In this document: piece by piece, positions 9,829 through 19,349 of the stretch
How positions within the stretch are numbered: position 1 is the first letter of the stretch
Layout: every line of letters begins with the position of its first letter
Assembly: GCA_030653175.1 (NCBI GenBank)
Contig: JAURZV010000073.1
Span: 17,033-81,032 of the forward strand
DNA from: Methylobacter sp.
GTDB taxonomy: Bacteria > Pseudomonadota > Gammaproteobacteria > Methylococcales > Methylomonadaceae
Length of the DNA: 64,000 nucleotides
Direction of reading: 5' to 3'
The notes under the pieces: model-generated
What the model was told of the DNA's origin: nothing
Seen by the model: the letters and a program-made list of their open reading frames with translations, nothing else
Databases searched by the model: none
Made by a program: the position numbers and the translations under genes

Positions 9829-11142
9829 TCAAGGCCGTTGTTCAATATCTTGATAGCGACGCAACGGCTCACCTACATAGATCTGACGAGGGCGGGTAAT
9901 AACCACTTGCTCGCCGTGCAGCATTTCCCGCCAGTGAGCCAACCAGCCGGGCATCCGGCCGATAGCGAATAATACCGTGTACATATTGGTGGGTATGCCT
10001 GCGGCCCGGAGAATTAACCCGGAATAAAAATCGACATTGGGATACAGTTTTCGGGATATGAAATAGTCGTCTTTCAAAGCGATTTCTTCCAGTTTCCGGG
10101 CAATATCGAACAAAGGATCGCTGACACCGGCTTTGTCGAATAATTTGTCGCATTGCTTTTTTAATACCATTGCGCGGGGGTCGAAATTCTTATAAACGCG
10201 GTGACCGAAACCCATCAGTCGGCTTGAGGAATTTTTGTCTTTCGCCTGATTGATAAATTCAGTGCCGTCGCCGCCGTCGGCATGTATTTGTTCAAGCATC
10301 TGTATCACTTGCTGATTGGCCCCGCCATGACGAGGTCCCCAAAGCGCCGAAATGCCTGCCGAAGCCACCGCATACACATTCGCCATACTTGAGCCTGCGG
10401 TGCGCACCGAAGAGGTGCTGCAATTTTGCTCATGGTCGGCATGCAGGATCAGGAACATATCGATGGCTCTGACAATATCATCATCCAATTGATAATCCCG
10501 CACCGGCGATGAAAACATCATATTTAAAAAGTTGCGCACATACTTAAGCTTATAGGACGGATAGACCAAGGGTTCGCCAATCGATTTCTTGTAAGAAAAA
10601 GCCGCGATAGTGCGCACCTGGGAGATTAAATTGATAACAATTTGCTGTTCTGTTGCGCTGTCGAGCCGGTCGGGAATCGGGTAGAACGTGGATAATGACG
10701 CCACCATGGTCGCCAAAATACCCATCGGATGCGAGCCGCGCGGAAAGCCGTTAAAAAAATGATGCATGTCTTCATGAATAATCGAAGACTCATTAAGGTT
10801 GGTAGAAAACTCCAATAATTGTTGGCTGTCAGGTAGCTCGCCATTCAGCAGCAGATAGGCTACTTCAACAAAACGCGAATTTTCGGCCAATTCCTCAATG
10901 GGGTAACCGCGATAACGCAGTATGCCTTCATCGCCGTCAATATAGGTGATGGCGCTTTCACAGCTGGCGGTATTGCCATAGCCTTCATCCAGGGTCACGT
11001 AATTGCTTTGACTGCGCAACTTGGAAATGTCGATGGCTTTTTCGCCTTCGACCCCTATCAATGCAGGCAATGAGTAACTTTTATCATCCAGCGTCAATAT
11101 GGCCGGGGGTAGTTGTTTTAATTTATCGGTCATTTGAATCAA
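9829..11142 (-). CDS. gltA: Citrate synthase
   Basis: 437 aa; GFGHRVYKNFDPRA, ILHADHEQNCSTSSVR, ALWGPRHGGANQ. Confidence 0.95.
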   Translation of the reverse strand: MIQMTDKLKQLPPAILTLDDKSYSLPALIGVEGEKAIDISKLRSQSNYVTLDEGYGNTASCESAITYIDGDEGILRYRGYPIEELAENSRFVEVAYLLLNGELPDSQQLLEFSTNLNESSIIHEDMHHFFNGFPRGSHPMGILATMVASLSTFYPIPDRLDSATEQQIVINLISQVRTIAAFSYKKSIGEPLVYPSYKLKYVRNFLNMMFSSPVRDYQLDDDIVRAIDMFLILHADHEQNCSTSSVRTAGSSMANVYAVASAGISALWGPRHGGANQQVIQMLEQIHADGGDGTEFINQAKDKNSSSRLMGFGHRVYKNFDPRAMVLKKQCDKLFDKAGVSDPLFDIARKLEEIALKDDYFISRKLYPNVDFYSGLILRAAGIPTNMYTVLFAIGRMPGWLAHWREMLHGEQVVITRPRQIYVGEPLRRYQDIEQRP

Positions 11143-11224
11143 TCTCCAAAGCTGGTGGAACTACCGTCCGTTAATTTTATTTGCCAGTTCTCAAGCTCCG
11201 GCTTGGGAATCAGCCATATCTGCA

Positions 11225-11418
11225 CGCTTCGGTGTCGCAAGTCCATTGTAAACGGATATTTGCGCTGCGCCGCGAGCCACGACCGACGTCTTGCTTATAC
11301 GGGACGCAGCGCGTCCAGCACTGCGTTCCCACGCGGCGCGTGGGAACGAGGGGGTACGCTGTGCGTACTCTACGGCACTACCCGCTTCGGTGCCGCAAGT
11401 CCATTGTAAACGGATATT
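11225..11418. repeat. 36 bp direct repeats (11225-11260, 11383-11418) bracketing three small palindromes
   Basis: CGCTTCGGTG(T/C)CGCAAGTCCATTGTAAACGGATATT at both ends; between them GGACGC-AGC-GCGTCC, CGTTCCCACGC-GGC-GCGTGGGAACG and GTACGC-TGT-GCGTAC. Confidence 0.9.
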
Positions 11419-14400
11419 CGTGACTTAGCTCTTCAATAGGCGGCGCCATGGGTCTCGGCACGGCTTCGCTGACGCTGAATTTTGCGTCTGGCGAGGCAAC
11501 AGTCGGCATTATCATTGGCGGGCGCGCAATAACGCCGGGCGTATGGCCGAAATCCCAAAAGCGGGTGACGCGCCGCGCCTCGGCTTCATAGCTGTTCACC
11601 GGAAACGCGTCGTAACTTCGGCCGCCGGGATGGGCGACATGATAAGTACAACCGCCTACCGAGTGCCCGTTCCAGGTGTCAATCACATCTATCACCAACG
11701 GCACATGCGGACTGATCGTGGGATGCAGCGCGGAGGGCGGTTGCCAGGCGCGGTAACGCACTCCGGCTACATATTCGCCTTTGCGGCCGGTGTTGCGCAA
11801 CGGCAAGCGCCTGCCGTTACAGGTCAACACATAACGCCCCTCGGTAAAACCGGTCACCTTGACCTGCACACGCTCTACCGATGAATCCACATAACGCGCG
11901 GTGCCGGTGCTGCTGACTTCCTCGCCCAGCACATGCCAGGGTTCAATGGCAAAACGCATTTCCAGGTCAATGCCGTCTATCAGAGTGTTGCCGTAACGGG
12001 GAAAGCGGAACTCAAAAAACGGTTCCAGCCATTCCAGTTCAAACCCGTATCCGGCCCGTTGCAAATCTTGAGTGACTTGCCTCATATCTTCGCGGACATA
12101 ATGCGGCAGCATAAAACGGTCATGTAATTCCGTACCCCAACGGATTAAATCGTGTTTGTAAGGTTCACGCCAAAACCACGCAATCAGCGCACGCAATAGT
12201 AAGGTTTGCACCAGCGACATCCGGGCATGCGGCGGCATTTCAAAGGCGCGCAATTCCAGAATGCCCAAACGTCCGGTCGAACTGTCCGGCGAATACAGTT
12301 TATCGATGCAAAACTCGGAACGATGCGTATTGCCGGTGATGTCGGTCAGCAAATGCCGCAACAGGCGATCCACCAGCCAGGGCTCAGGCACTTCACCATC
12401 CGGCATTTGTTGGAACGCAATTTCCAGTTCATAGAGCTTTTCGTCCCTGCCTTCATCAACCCGCGGCGCCTGGCTGGTCGGGCCGATAAACATACCGGAA
12501 AACAAATACGACAAGCCCGGATGATGCTGCCAGTAAGTCACCAGACTGCGCAATAAGTCGGGACGGCGCAGCAGCGGGCTGTCGGTCGGCGTCTCGGCCC
12601 CCATGGTGATATGGTTGCCGCCGCCAGTTCCGGTATGACGGCCATCGAGCATGAACTTTTCCGTACCCAGTCTGACCTGATGCGCTTGTTCATAGAGAAT
12701 GATGGTTTTCTGCACCAACTCCGGCCAAGTTTTGGAGGGATGAATGTTGACTTCGATCACGCCGGGATCAGGCGTCACCATCAAGCGCTCTATGCGGTAA
12801 TCCCGCGGCGGCTTATAACCTTCCAGCACCACGGGAATCGACAGGTTTTCTGCGGTGGCTTCAATGGCCGCAATCAGCTCCAGATAATGTTCCAGTGAAG
12901 TCAGCGGCGGCAGGAATATATGCACGCGGCCTTCGCGGGCTTCGACACAAACTGCGGTGTGAGGTACTTCCACCTCGACGGTTTGATCATCGCCTGAATC
13001 CTGCTCAGCGAGTTCGGGATGGCTCTTGAGTTTTTTCTCGATATGACTGTAACGGTGCGTGACTTCGCCGTAATAATCGCCGAGTTCGGGCAGCGCCTCA
13101 AACAGGCTTTGCTGTTCCTGGCTATCGCGTTTGTCCGGGGCAACCCAGGGCAAACTGGCTAATGGCAAGCGCATACCCATCGGCGAATTGCCGGGAATCA
13201 AGAACATGTGCCCGCGGCGAAAATCCCAGGGGCCGCTTTGCCATTTTTGATTCATCCAATCCCATTTAATCGGCAAAGTAAATCCTGCTGCCTTGCCTAA
13301 ATCGGCATCCAGCAGTTGAGTCAATGTTTGGCGTTCAATCGAATCTTTCAGGTTACTTTTTAACGGATCGATATTTTCCGGCAGCGAACCTTCCTGCCAG
13401 AGATAGTAAAAACTGTCTTCAAAAGCCGTCTTGATATAGCGCGGTTGCAGACCTAAGCGTAACGTCAATTGCTTGATGAACGATTCAGCATGCTCAACGC
13501 TATGGCCGTAATTTTGGTTAATATCGGCCAGTAATGCGGAATTTCGCCAAACCGGTACGCCGTCTTTACGCCAGAAAATACCGTATTGCCAGCGCGGCAA
13601 CGCTTCGCCAGGATACCATTTGCCCTGTCCGTAATGCAGCATGGCGCCTTTTGCAAACTGATCGCGCAAACCTTTGGTAAGCACATTGGCCCGTTCGCGT
13701 TTGTGCGGACCATCGGCATCGACATTCCACTCCGCGCCTTCCATGTCGTCAACGGAAACAAATGTGGGTTCGCCGCCCATGGTCAAGCGCACATCGTCAG
13801 CCAGCAATTGCCGGTCAACCTGCCGACCCAGCGCGTCAATGCGGTGCCATTGTTCATCGGTATAAGGCTTGGTGACGCGCGGGTCTTCATGCAGACGCAA
13901 TACCGTGTTGCTGAATTCAAATTCCACTTCGCACTTATCGGTGCCGCCGGTTACCGGCGCGGCACTGGCAGGATCGGGCGTGCAGGCCAGGGGAATATGT
14001 CCTTCTCCGGCCAATAAACCGGAGGTCGGATCAAGTCCTACCCAACCGGCTCCCGGGATATAGACTTCAGTCCAGGCATGCAAGTCGGTGAAATCCTGTT
14101 CCGGTCCGGATGGGCCATCCAGCGATTTGACATCGGCGGTCAGCTGTATCAGATAACCGGAAACAAATCGCGCAGCGAGTCCCAAATGGCGGAGTATTTG
14201 CACCAGCAACCAGGCCGAATCCCGGCACGAACCGCTGAGCGTGGTCAGCGTGTCCTCGCAGCTTTGAATGCCTGCTTCCATGCGGATGTTGTAGCTAATC
14301 GCCTGAAAAACTTTACGATTAACGTCAACCAGAAAGTCGTTGATATTACGTTTGGCTGGATCGAAATCGGCTACCCACCGCTTGAGTAAAGCGCCTTGCT

Positions 14401-14764
14401 CAGCGATTTCCAGATAAGGCTGCAATTCTTTCAGCAATAACGCATCGTATTTAAACGGGTAATGTTCCGCATACTCTTCAACAAAGAAATCGAAGGGATT
14501 GATCACCGTCATATCGGCAATGACTTCGACCTCAACGCTGAGTTTTGAGCATTTTTCCGGAAACACCACCCGCGCCAGCAGGTTGCCGAACGGATCCTGC
14601 TGCCAGTTGATAAAATGGTTTTCAGGCTCAATGCGCAAGCTGTAGCCTTTAATCGGCGTTCGGCTATGCACCGCCGGACGCAACCTGAATACATGTGGCG
14701 ACAGGGATACCGATCTATCAAAGCTGTATACAGTTTTGTGACGGACAGCTACTCGAATGGTCAT
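11378..14764 (-). CDS. Transglutaminase with C-terminal DUF2126 region
   Basis: 1128 aa; N-terminal transglutaminase core (SGSCRDSAWLLVQILRHLGLAARFVSGYL, DLHAWTEVYIPGAGWVGLDPTSGLLAGEGHIPLA) plus long DUF2126-type region (TMGGEPTFVSVDDMEGAEWN, GGGNHITMGAETPTDSPLLRRPDLLRSLVTYWQHHPGLSYLFSGMFIGPTSQAPRVDEGRDE). Confidence 0.9.
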   Translation of the reverse strand: MTIRVAVRHKTVYSFDRSVSLSPHVFRLRPAVHSRTPIKGYSLRIEPENHFINWQQDPFGNLLARVVFPEKCSKLSVEVEVIADMTVINPFDFFVEEYAEHYPFKYDALLLKELQPYLEIAEQGALLKRWVADFDPAKRNINDFLVDVNRKVFQAISYNIRMEAGIQSCEDTLTTLSGSCRDSAWLLVQILRHLGLAARFVSGYLIQLTADVKSLDGPSGPEQDFTDLHAWTEVYIPGAGWVGLDPTSGLLAGEGHIPLACTPDPASAAPVTGGTDKCEVEFEFSNTVLRLHEDPRVTKPYTDEQWHRIDALGRQVDRQLLADDVRLTMGGEPTFVSVDDMEGAEWNVDADGPHKRERANVLTKGLRDQFAKGAMLHYGQGKWYPGEALPRWQYGIFWRKDGVPVWRNSALLADINQNYGHSVEHAESFIKQLTLRLGLQPRYIKTAFEDSFYYLWQEGSLPENIDPLKSNLKDSIERQTLTQLLDADLGKAAGFTLPIKWDWMNQKWQSGPWDFRRGHMFLIPGNSPMGMRLPLASLPWVAPDKRDSQEQQSLFEALPELGDYYGEVTHRYSHIEKKLKSHPELAEQDSGDDQTVEVEVPHTAVCVEAREGRVHIFLPPLTSLEHYLELIAAIEATAENLSIPVVLEGYKPPRDYRIERLMVTPDPGVIEVNIHPSKTWPELVQKTIILYEQAHQVRLGTEKFMLDGRHTGTGGGNHITMGAETPTDSPLLRRPDLLRSLVTYWQHHPGLSYLFSGMFIGPTSQAPRVDEGRDEKLYELEIAFQQMPDGEVPEPWLVDRLLRHLLTDITGNTHRSEFCIDKLYSPDSSTGRLGILELRAFEMPPHARMSLVQTLLLRALIAWFWREPYKHDLIRWGTELHDRFMLPHYVREDMRQVTQDLQRAGYGFELEWLEPFFEFRFPRYGNTLIDGIDLEMRFAIEPWHVLGEEVSSTGTARYVDSSVERVQVKVTGFTEGRYVLTCNGRRLPLRNTGRKGEYVAGVRYRAWQPPSALHPTISPHVPLVIDVIDTWNGHSVGGCTYHVAHPGGRSYDAFPVNSYEAEARRVTRFWDFGHTPGVIARPPMIMPTVASPDAKFSVSEAVPRPMAPPIEELSHEYPFTMDLRHRSG

Positions 14765-14807
14765 GATCTTTCCTATTGCCTAAGTGTTGGGCGTTGCAAT
14801 TTATGCG

Positions 14808-14890
14808 CTGGTTCCCAAGCTTCAGCTCGGGAACCCCAGTCCTGAAAGCTCCAGCTTTCTGTGTTTCGGGAAGCTGGAGCTTGGCGCTTG
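14808..14890. repeat. Dispersed palindromic repeat family F (TTCCCAAGC...GCTTGGGA type)
   Basis: Resembles 25397-25500; stems GAAGCTGGAGCTT / AAAGCTCCAGCTTT. Confidence 0.7.
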
Positions 14891-14915
14891 GGATCGAGCG
14901 AATATTCCCAGTGTT

Positions 14916-14944
14916 CTCGTTCCCACGCGCTGCGTGGGAACGAG
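14916..14944. repeat. Family A palindrome CTCGTTCCCACGCGCTGCGTGGGAACGAG
   Basis: Palindrome; related copies at 11324-11348 and 15325-15353. Confidence 0.9.
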
Positions 14945-15130
14945 GAAAAACAAAGCAAGTGCCATACCAAGTGGCCAATCAGTCAGCATCATATAAGCGA
15001 TACTCCTATGAGTCGGTTGGATAAGACCTTTAACAACATACAGCGATTTCAACTTAAATTAGTTACTAACCATTAAAAGGCTATGTCATCATTGTCGCTG
15101 GAGTGCAGGCTTCGCCTGCGCCGGCAAGCA

Positions 15131-15210
15131 CCAAAAGTAGGCGCTTTAGGCGAAGCTTCCGCTCCTGCTCTCGCCCCTTACCATCCATGTAGGCAAAGCT
15201 TGCACTCCCG
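15131..15210. repeat. Dispersed repeat family B (CCAAAAGTAGGCGCTTTAGGCGAAGC...)
   Basis: Shared core with 32221-32280 (reverse), 40835-40860, 44398-44420, 58822-58892. Confidence 0.8.
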
Positions 15211-15324
15211 TTACGCCATAGTTTCAATAAGCATCGTAGCTATTTTGGTAATTAACTGAATTTGAAAACGCTGTAAGTTGCACCAAATTGAAGCGGATAA
15301 AGTCCAAAATAGGCTTATTTTGCT

Positions 15325-15353
15325 CTCGTTCCCACGCAGCGCGTGGGAACGAG
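15325..15353. repeat. Family A palindrome CTCGTTCCCACGCAGCGCGTGGGAACGAG
   Basis: Palindrome. Confidence 0.9.
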
Positions 15354-15566
15354 GAGTAATGACGGTGTTCCGCAGACACTTGTGTATAACGACGAGTGCT
15401 CCGCGCGGGATTATAAGCGGAAGTTATTTTTGGCGAAATCCCTACTTGGATAGAGTAGCTGTGCTTTAGGACTTAAACCTTCAATCGTATAAACAATCCA
15501 AGGCATATAAAAAATGGCACAAATCATGCTCGCATTTCATAAAGCCAACTAGCCTTATGAAATGTC

Positions 15567-17018
15567 ATGAAATCAATCTGGGAAAACTACAAGACCGATA
15601 GTGCTTACGATGAATTGATGTGTTCGGAGTTCCAACCCAGGCAAATCAGTTACCGCTTGTGTCAGTATTTAAATTCACTCAACAAGAGCGATATTGATAA
15701 ACGCAAAATGGCTGCCGAACTGGCCATTTTAGAAATGGGCATCAGTTTCACGGTCTACAGCGATGAGGGCAACATAGACCGGGCTTGGCCGTTTGATATT
15801 ATCCCTCGCATCATTAGCTCTACAGAATGGAGAAAGATAGAAATAGGTTTAAAGCAACGCTTGACCGCCTTAAATTGTTTTATAGCGGATGTTTACGATC
15901 AACAAGCATTCATTAAAGCGGGCAAAATGCCTGCCGAGATTATCCACAGCTCAAAAAACTTCCGTAAAGAATGTATCGGCATGAAACCCCGCCACAACGT
16001 TTGGGCAAACATTTGCGGCACCGATTTGGTACGCGATAAAGACGGCGTTATGTACGTGTTGGAAGATAATTTACGGGTGCCTTCGGGCGTTTCCTACATG
16101 CTGGAAAACCGCGTCATTACCAAGCGCGTGTTTCCCGAGCTACTGCAAAATATAGACATTCTGCCTATCGACGATTACCCCGGCCGATTGCAGGATATGT
16201 TGGCGTCACTGGCGCCCGAGCACATCAGCAAACCGCAAATCGTGGTATTAACGCCCGGCATTTATAACTCGGCCTATTTTGAACATGCTTATCTGGCTCA
16301 GCAAATGGGTGCGCAACTGGTCGAGGGCGGGGACCTGGTGGTCGATGACGATGATTGCGTCTATATGCGCACTATCGAAGGGCTGGAAAAAGTCGATGTT
16401 ATTTACCGGCGCATCGACGATGACTTTCTTGATCCTGAAGTATTCCGAAAAGATTCCGCATTGGGTGTTCCAGGCTTAATGCGCGCCTGGAAAGCCGGTA
16501 ATGTGTCGTTGGCTAATGCACCGGGCGCGGGTGTCGCCGATGACAAAGTGGTTTATGCCTATGTTCCGGAAATGATCCGTTATTACCTGAATGAAGAACC
16601 GATCTTGCCTAATGTGCAAACTTACCTGTGCGACAATCCGGAGCACCTCGAATATGTGTTGAAGCACCTGCCGGAACTGGTTGTCAAACCCGCCAATGAA
16701 TCAGGCGGGTACGGCATGCTGGTGGGGCCGCATGCAACAAGCAAAGAAATAGCCGCGTTTCGGGAGATTATCCAAAAAAATCCCCGTAATTACATTGCCC
16801 AGCCCACCTTGGCGATTTCTACCGCACCTACTTTGTGCAAAGGTAAACTGGAACCCAGGCACATCGACCTGCGACCTTTTATTTTACAGGGCGAAAATAC
16901 CTTTGTGACTGCCGGAGGCTTAACCCGGGTAGCGCTAAAAAAAGGCTCACTGGTGGTTAATTCCTCGCAAGGCGGCGGCAGCAAAGACACCTGGATCATC
17001 AACATGGAGCGCAACTAA
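15567..17018 (+). CDS. Circularly permuted ATP-grasp protein (stand-alone)
   Basis: 483 aa; VLEDNLRVPSGVSYMLENR, IVVLTPGIYNSAYFEHAYLAQQMGAQLVEGGDLVV, VVKPANESGGYGMLVGP. Confidence 0.9.
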   Translation: MKSIWENYKTDSAYDELMCSEFQPRQISYRLCQYLNSLNKSDIDKRKMAAELAILEMGISFTVYSDEGNIDRAWPFDIIPRIISSTEWRKIEIGLKQRLTALNCFIADVYDQQAFIKAGKMPAEIIHSSKNFRKECIGMKPRHNVWANICGTDLVRDKDGVMYVLEDNLRVPSGVSYMLENRVITKRVFPELLQNIDILPIDDYPGRLQDMLASLAPEHISKPQIVVLTPGIYNSAYFEHAYLAQQMGAQLVEGGDLVVDDDDCVYMRTIEGLEKVDVIYRRIDDDFLDPEVFRKDSALGVPGLMRAWKAGNVSLANAPGAGVADDKVVYAYVPEMIRYYLNEEPILPNVQTYLCDNPEHLEYVLKHLPELVVKPANESGGYGMLVGPHATSKEIAAFREIIQKNPRNYIAQPTLAISTAPTLCKGKLEPRHIDLRPFILQGENTFVTAGGLTRVALKKGSLVVNSSQGGGSKDTWIINMERN

Positions 17019-17956
17019 TGTTATCCCGTTCAGCAGAACGCCTGTATTGGCTGGCACGTTACCTTGAACGCACTGAAAATATCGCCAGATTGGTCAGCGT
17101 GCATATGAATTTATTGATGGATTTACCTAACGGCGTTGAAATGGGTTGGCAACAGCTCATTCGTATCAATGCTTCGGAGCCGCAGTTTTATGAAAAATAT
17201 AAAGCTGCCAACGAACACAACGTCACCCGGTTTCTTTTAATCGACGAAAGTTATCCGGTGTCTTTGTTTTCGTCTTTAAGTGCTGCCAGAGAAAACATCC
17301 GCACCTCCAGAGACTTGCTGCCCGATGAAGCGTGGGAGCAGGTCAATGAAATGTATCTGTTTGTAAAAAACAATATAGATTCGGTCTACAACCGCAGCAA
17401 CCGCGTTGTCTTCCTGAACGAGATTCTCAAAGGCTCTCAACGATTCACCGGGCTATTGTCGGGCTACATGAGTCACAATCATCCTTATCGGTTTATCCGA
17501 TTGGGAAAAAATATCGAACGCGCCGACATGACCAGCCGGATTCTGGATTTGGCCTCCTTGCTTCTGGCTGATTCGCGTAGCGATGAAATGCGCCAATACG
17601 AGACTATTTTGTGGGTGAATATATTAAAGGCGCTCAACGCCCAGTTAATGTATCGGCAACATGTCAGAAGCAGTGTTAATGGCGACGATGTACTCAATTT
17701 TTTATTACTGAACACCAACCTGCCCAGGTCGGTCAGCTGCTGCATCGCTGAAATTACCGGTTGCATCAATGCCCTGCCGAATACCGATGCCTTGCCGGAA
17801 GAGATCGTGAAACTGGAAGCTTATGTGCAGGCCATCGATACCCGGCAAACGACCCAGGCGCAATTACGGGAAATTCTCGATGACCTGCAAAACAAGTTGG
17901 GAGAACTGCACGACCGGATATCCAACAACTGGTTTAAGCAAGGCATTGTGGAATAA
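17018..17956 (+). CDS. Alpha-E domain protein (stand-alone)
   Basis: 312 aa; MLSRSAERLYWLARYLERTENIARLVSVHMNLLMD...; start overlaps the stop of the ATP-grasp gene. Confidence 0.9.
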   Translation: MLSRSAERLYWLARYLERTENIARLVSVHMNLLMDLPNGVEMGWQQLIRINASEPQFYEKYKAANEHNVTRFLLIDESYPVSLFSSLSAARENIRTSRDLLPDEAWEQVNEMYLFVKNNIDSVYNRSNRVVFLNEILKGSQRFTGLLSGYMSHNHPYRFIRLGKNIERADMTSRILDLASLLLADSRSDEMRQYETILWVNILKALNAQLMYRQHVRSSVNGDDVLNFLLLNTNLPRSVSCCIAEITGCINALPNTDALPEEIVKLEAYVQAIDTRQTTQAQLREILDDLQNKLGELHDRISNNWFKQGIVE

Positions 17957-18021
17957 ATCGGTTTTCAGGCATGCAAGCTGGTCGTTTGTCATCGGCATAA
18001 CAGGGCATGCATCAACCTAAA

Positions 18022-18143
18022 AACCGCAGTTAGTCCACGAAAAGCACGAAAGACACGAAAGAAATCAGATGTTGTATTACATAGCCATTCGCCCCTGGTA
18101 TCTCCTTGAATATTTTCGTGCTTTTCGTGTTTTTCGTGGACCA
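18022..18143. repeat. Inverted repeat of CACGAAA units
   Basis: GTCCACGAAAAGCACGAAAGACACGAAA ... ATTTTCGTGCTTTTCGTGTTTTTCGTGGACC. Confidence 0.8.
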
Positions 18144-18181
18144 AATGATTTTTCCGGAATCAAGCAACAATAGGCACTGCA

Positions 18182-18631
18182 ATGGAAATTACTCCTGCAA
18201 AGGCTTCAGACATCCCGGCACTTTGTGAATTGCTGGATATATTGTTTTCTCAAGAAGCGGATTTCAAACCGGATCATGAAGCACAAAGCCGCGGTTTGGC
18301 TCGTATCATCAGCAATCCGGAGGTTGGGCTTATCGTCGTCGCCCGCCAAGACAGCCGGGTTGTGGGTATGGTTAATCTGCTCTACACGGTATCTACTGCG
18401 CTCGGCGACCGCGTTGCGCTACTGGAAGACATGGTGGTTTCTCCGGCCGCTCGCGGCTCCGGCGTGGGCTCCCTGCTTCTGGAACAAGCCATTCAATTGG
18501 CGCGTTTGAACGGGTGCAGACGCATTACCTTGCTCACAGATCGCACTAATGAGTCGGCGCAACGTTTTTATCAAAAGCACGGTTTCGGTTTTTCGGCCAT
18601 GATTCCTCTGCGTCTTTCACTGAGTGAATAG
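18182..18631 (+). CDS. GNAT family N-acetyltransferase
   Basis: 149 aa; VVSPAARGSGVGSLLLEQAIQLARLNGCRRITLLTDRTNESAQRFYQKHGF. Confidence 0.85.
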   Translation: MEITPAKASDIPALCELLDILFSQEADFKPDHEAQSRGLARIISNPEVGLIVVARQDSRVVGMVNLLYTVSTALGDRVALLEDMVVSPAARGSGVGSLLLEQAIQLARLNGCRRITLLTDRTNESAQRFYQKHGFGFSAMIPLRLSLSE

Positions 18632-18745
18632 GTCGTAAGTAGCTCTTCAGAGCGATCAGCATCAGGTTTGGAGCAGTTTATTTTATCCCTTTGATAATTA
18701 CGATGAATACCAGTAAACTGTAAAAAAACACGACACAGTCAGATA

Positions 18746-19141
18746 ATGATTAGACAGCGATTTTTATTCTTGTTAATACTCATAATGGTTATAACGCCAG
18801 TTACGTCTGTGTTTGGCTATTATTCGGGTATGGCGAGTCAATTATCTGCTGAACCATCTTTTGAACAAGGCATCGCTGTAGCTGACATGGCAAATGACAC
18901 AGGGGATGCAGCAACACAAAATTCCGATCAATGTCATCAACATAATCAACATAATAAAGTTAAAACAGCTTGTCACGCGAGTAGCAGTTGCAGCTTCCAT
19001 GTGTGTGGCGATGGTGGAGTAACCGCCGTTTTTTTGTTTCCTCAGGCATATGGCTCATACTGCTATGGGCATTTGGAAAAGTCCGCTTCCAGTTCTCTCT
19101 CATTCTCCCCCGATATAAGACCTCCCATTAGTAGCCTCTAA
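18746..19141 (+). CDS. His/Cys-rich exported protein, possibly CzcI-like, upstream of RND operon
   Basis: Signal-like N-terminus, then DQCHQHNQHNKVKTACHASSSCSFHVCGDGG. Confidence 0.5.
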   Translation: MIRQRFLFLLILIMVITPVTSVFGYYSGMASQLSAEPSFEQGIAVADMANDTGDAATQNSDQCHQHNQHNKVKTACHASSSCSFHVCGDGGVTAVFLFPQAYGSYCYGHLEKSASSSLSFSPDIRPPISSL

Positions 19142-19349
19142 CACTCGTAAGGGTTACTGCCTTTAGTTATTTATAATGCTCCTGCGGTGCGGATATACCC
19201 GCACCCTGCGAATGATCCGTAAGAGTGCGTTAGCGAATTCGCACTTGCAAGCTGTCAAATAACTTTTAACTGTGGTTAGTGACCCTACGCCGACTTAACA
19301 TAAATATATCCGTTGTACGGATTTTATAACGTGTGGGTACGAAGCTATT

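Noticed and set aside
11134-11409. Small ORFs such as CVPTRRVGTRG / SFPRSAWERG peptides at 11134, 11181, 14773, 14776, 15278
   Set aside because: These are translations of the GTTCCCACGC palindromic repeats, a known source of spurious annotation.
11225-11418. Possible CRISPR array
   Set aside because: Only two 36 bp repeats with no regular spacers and no cas genes nearby; explained as an insertion/duplication.
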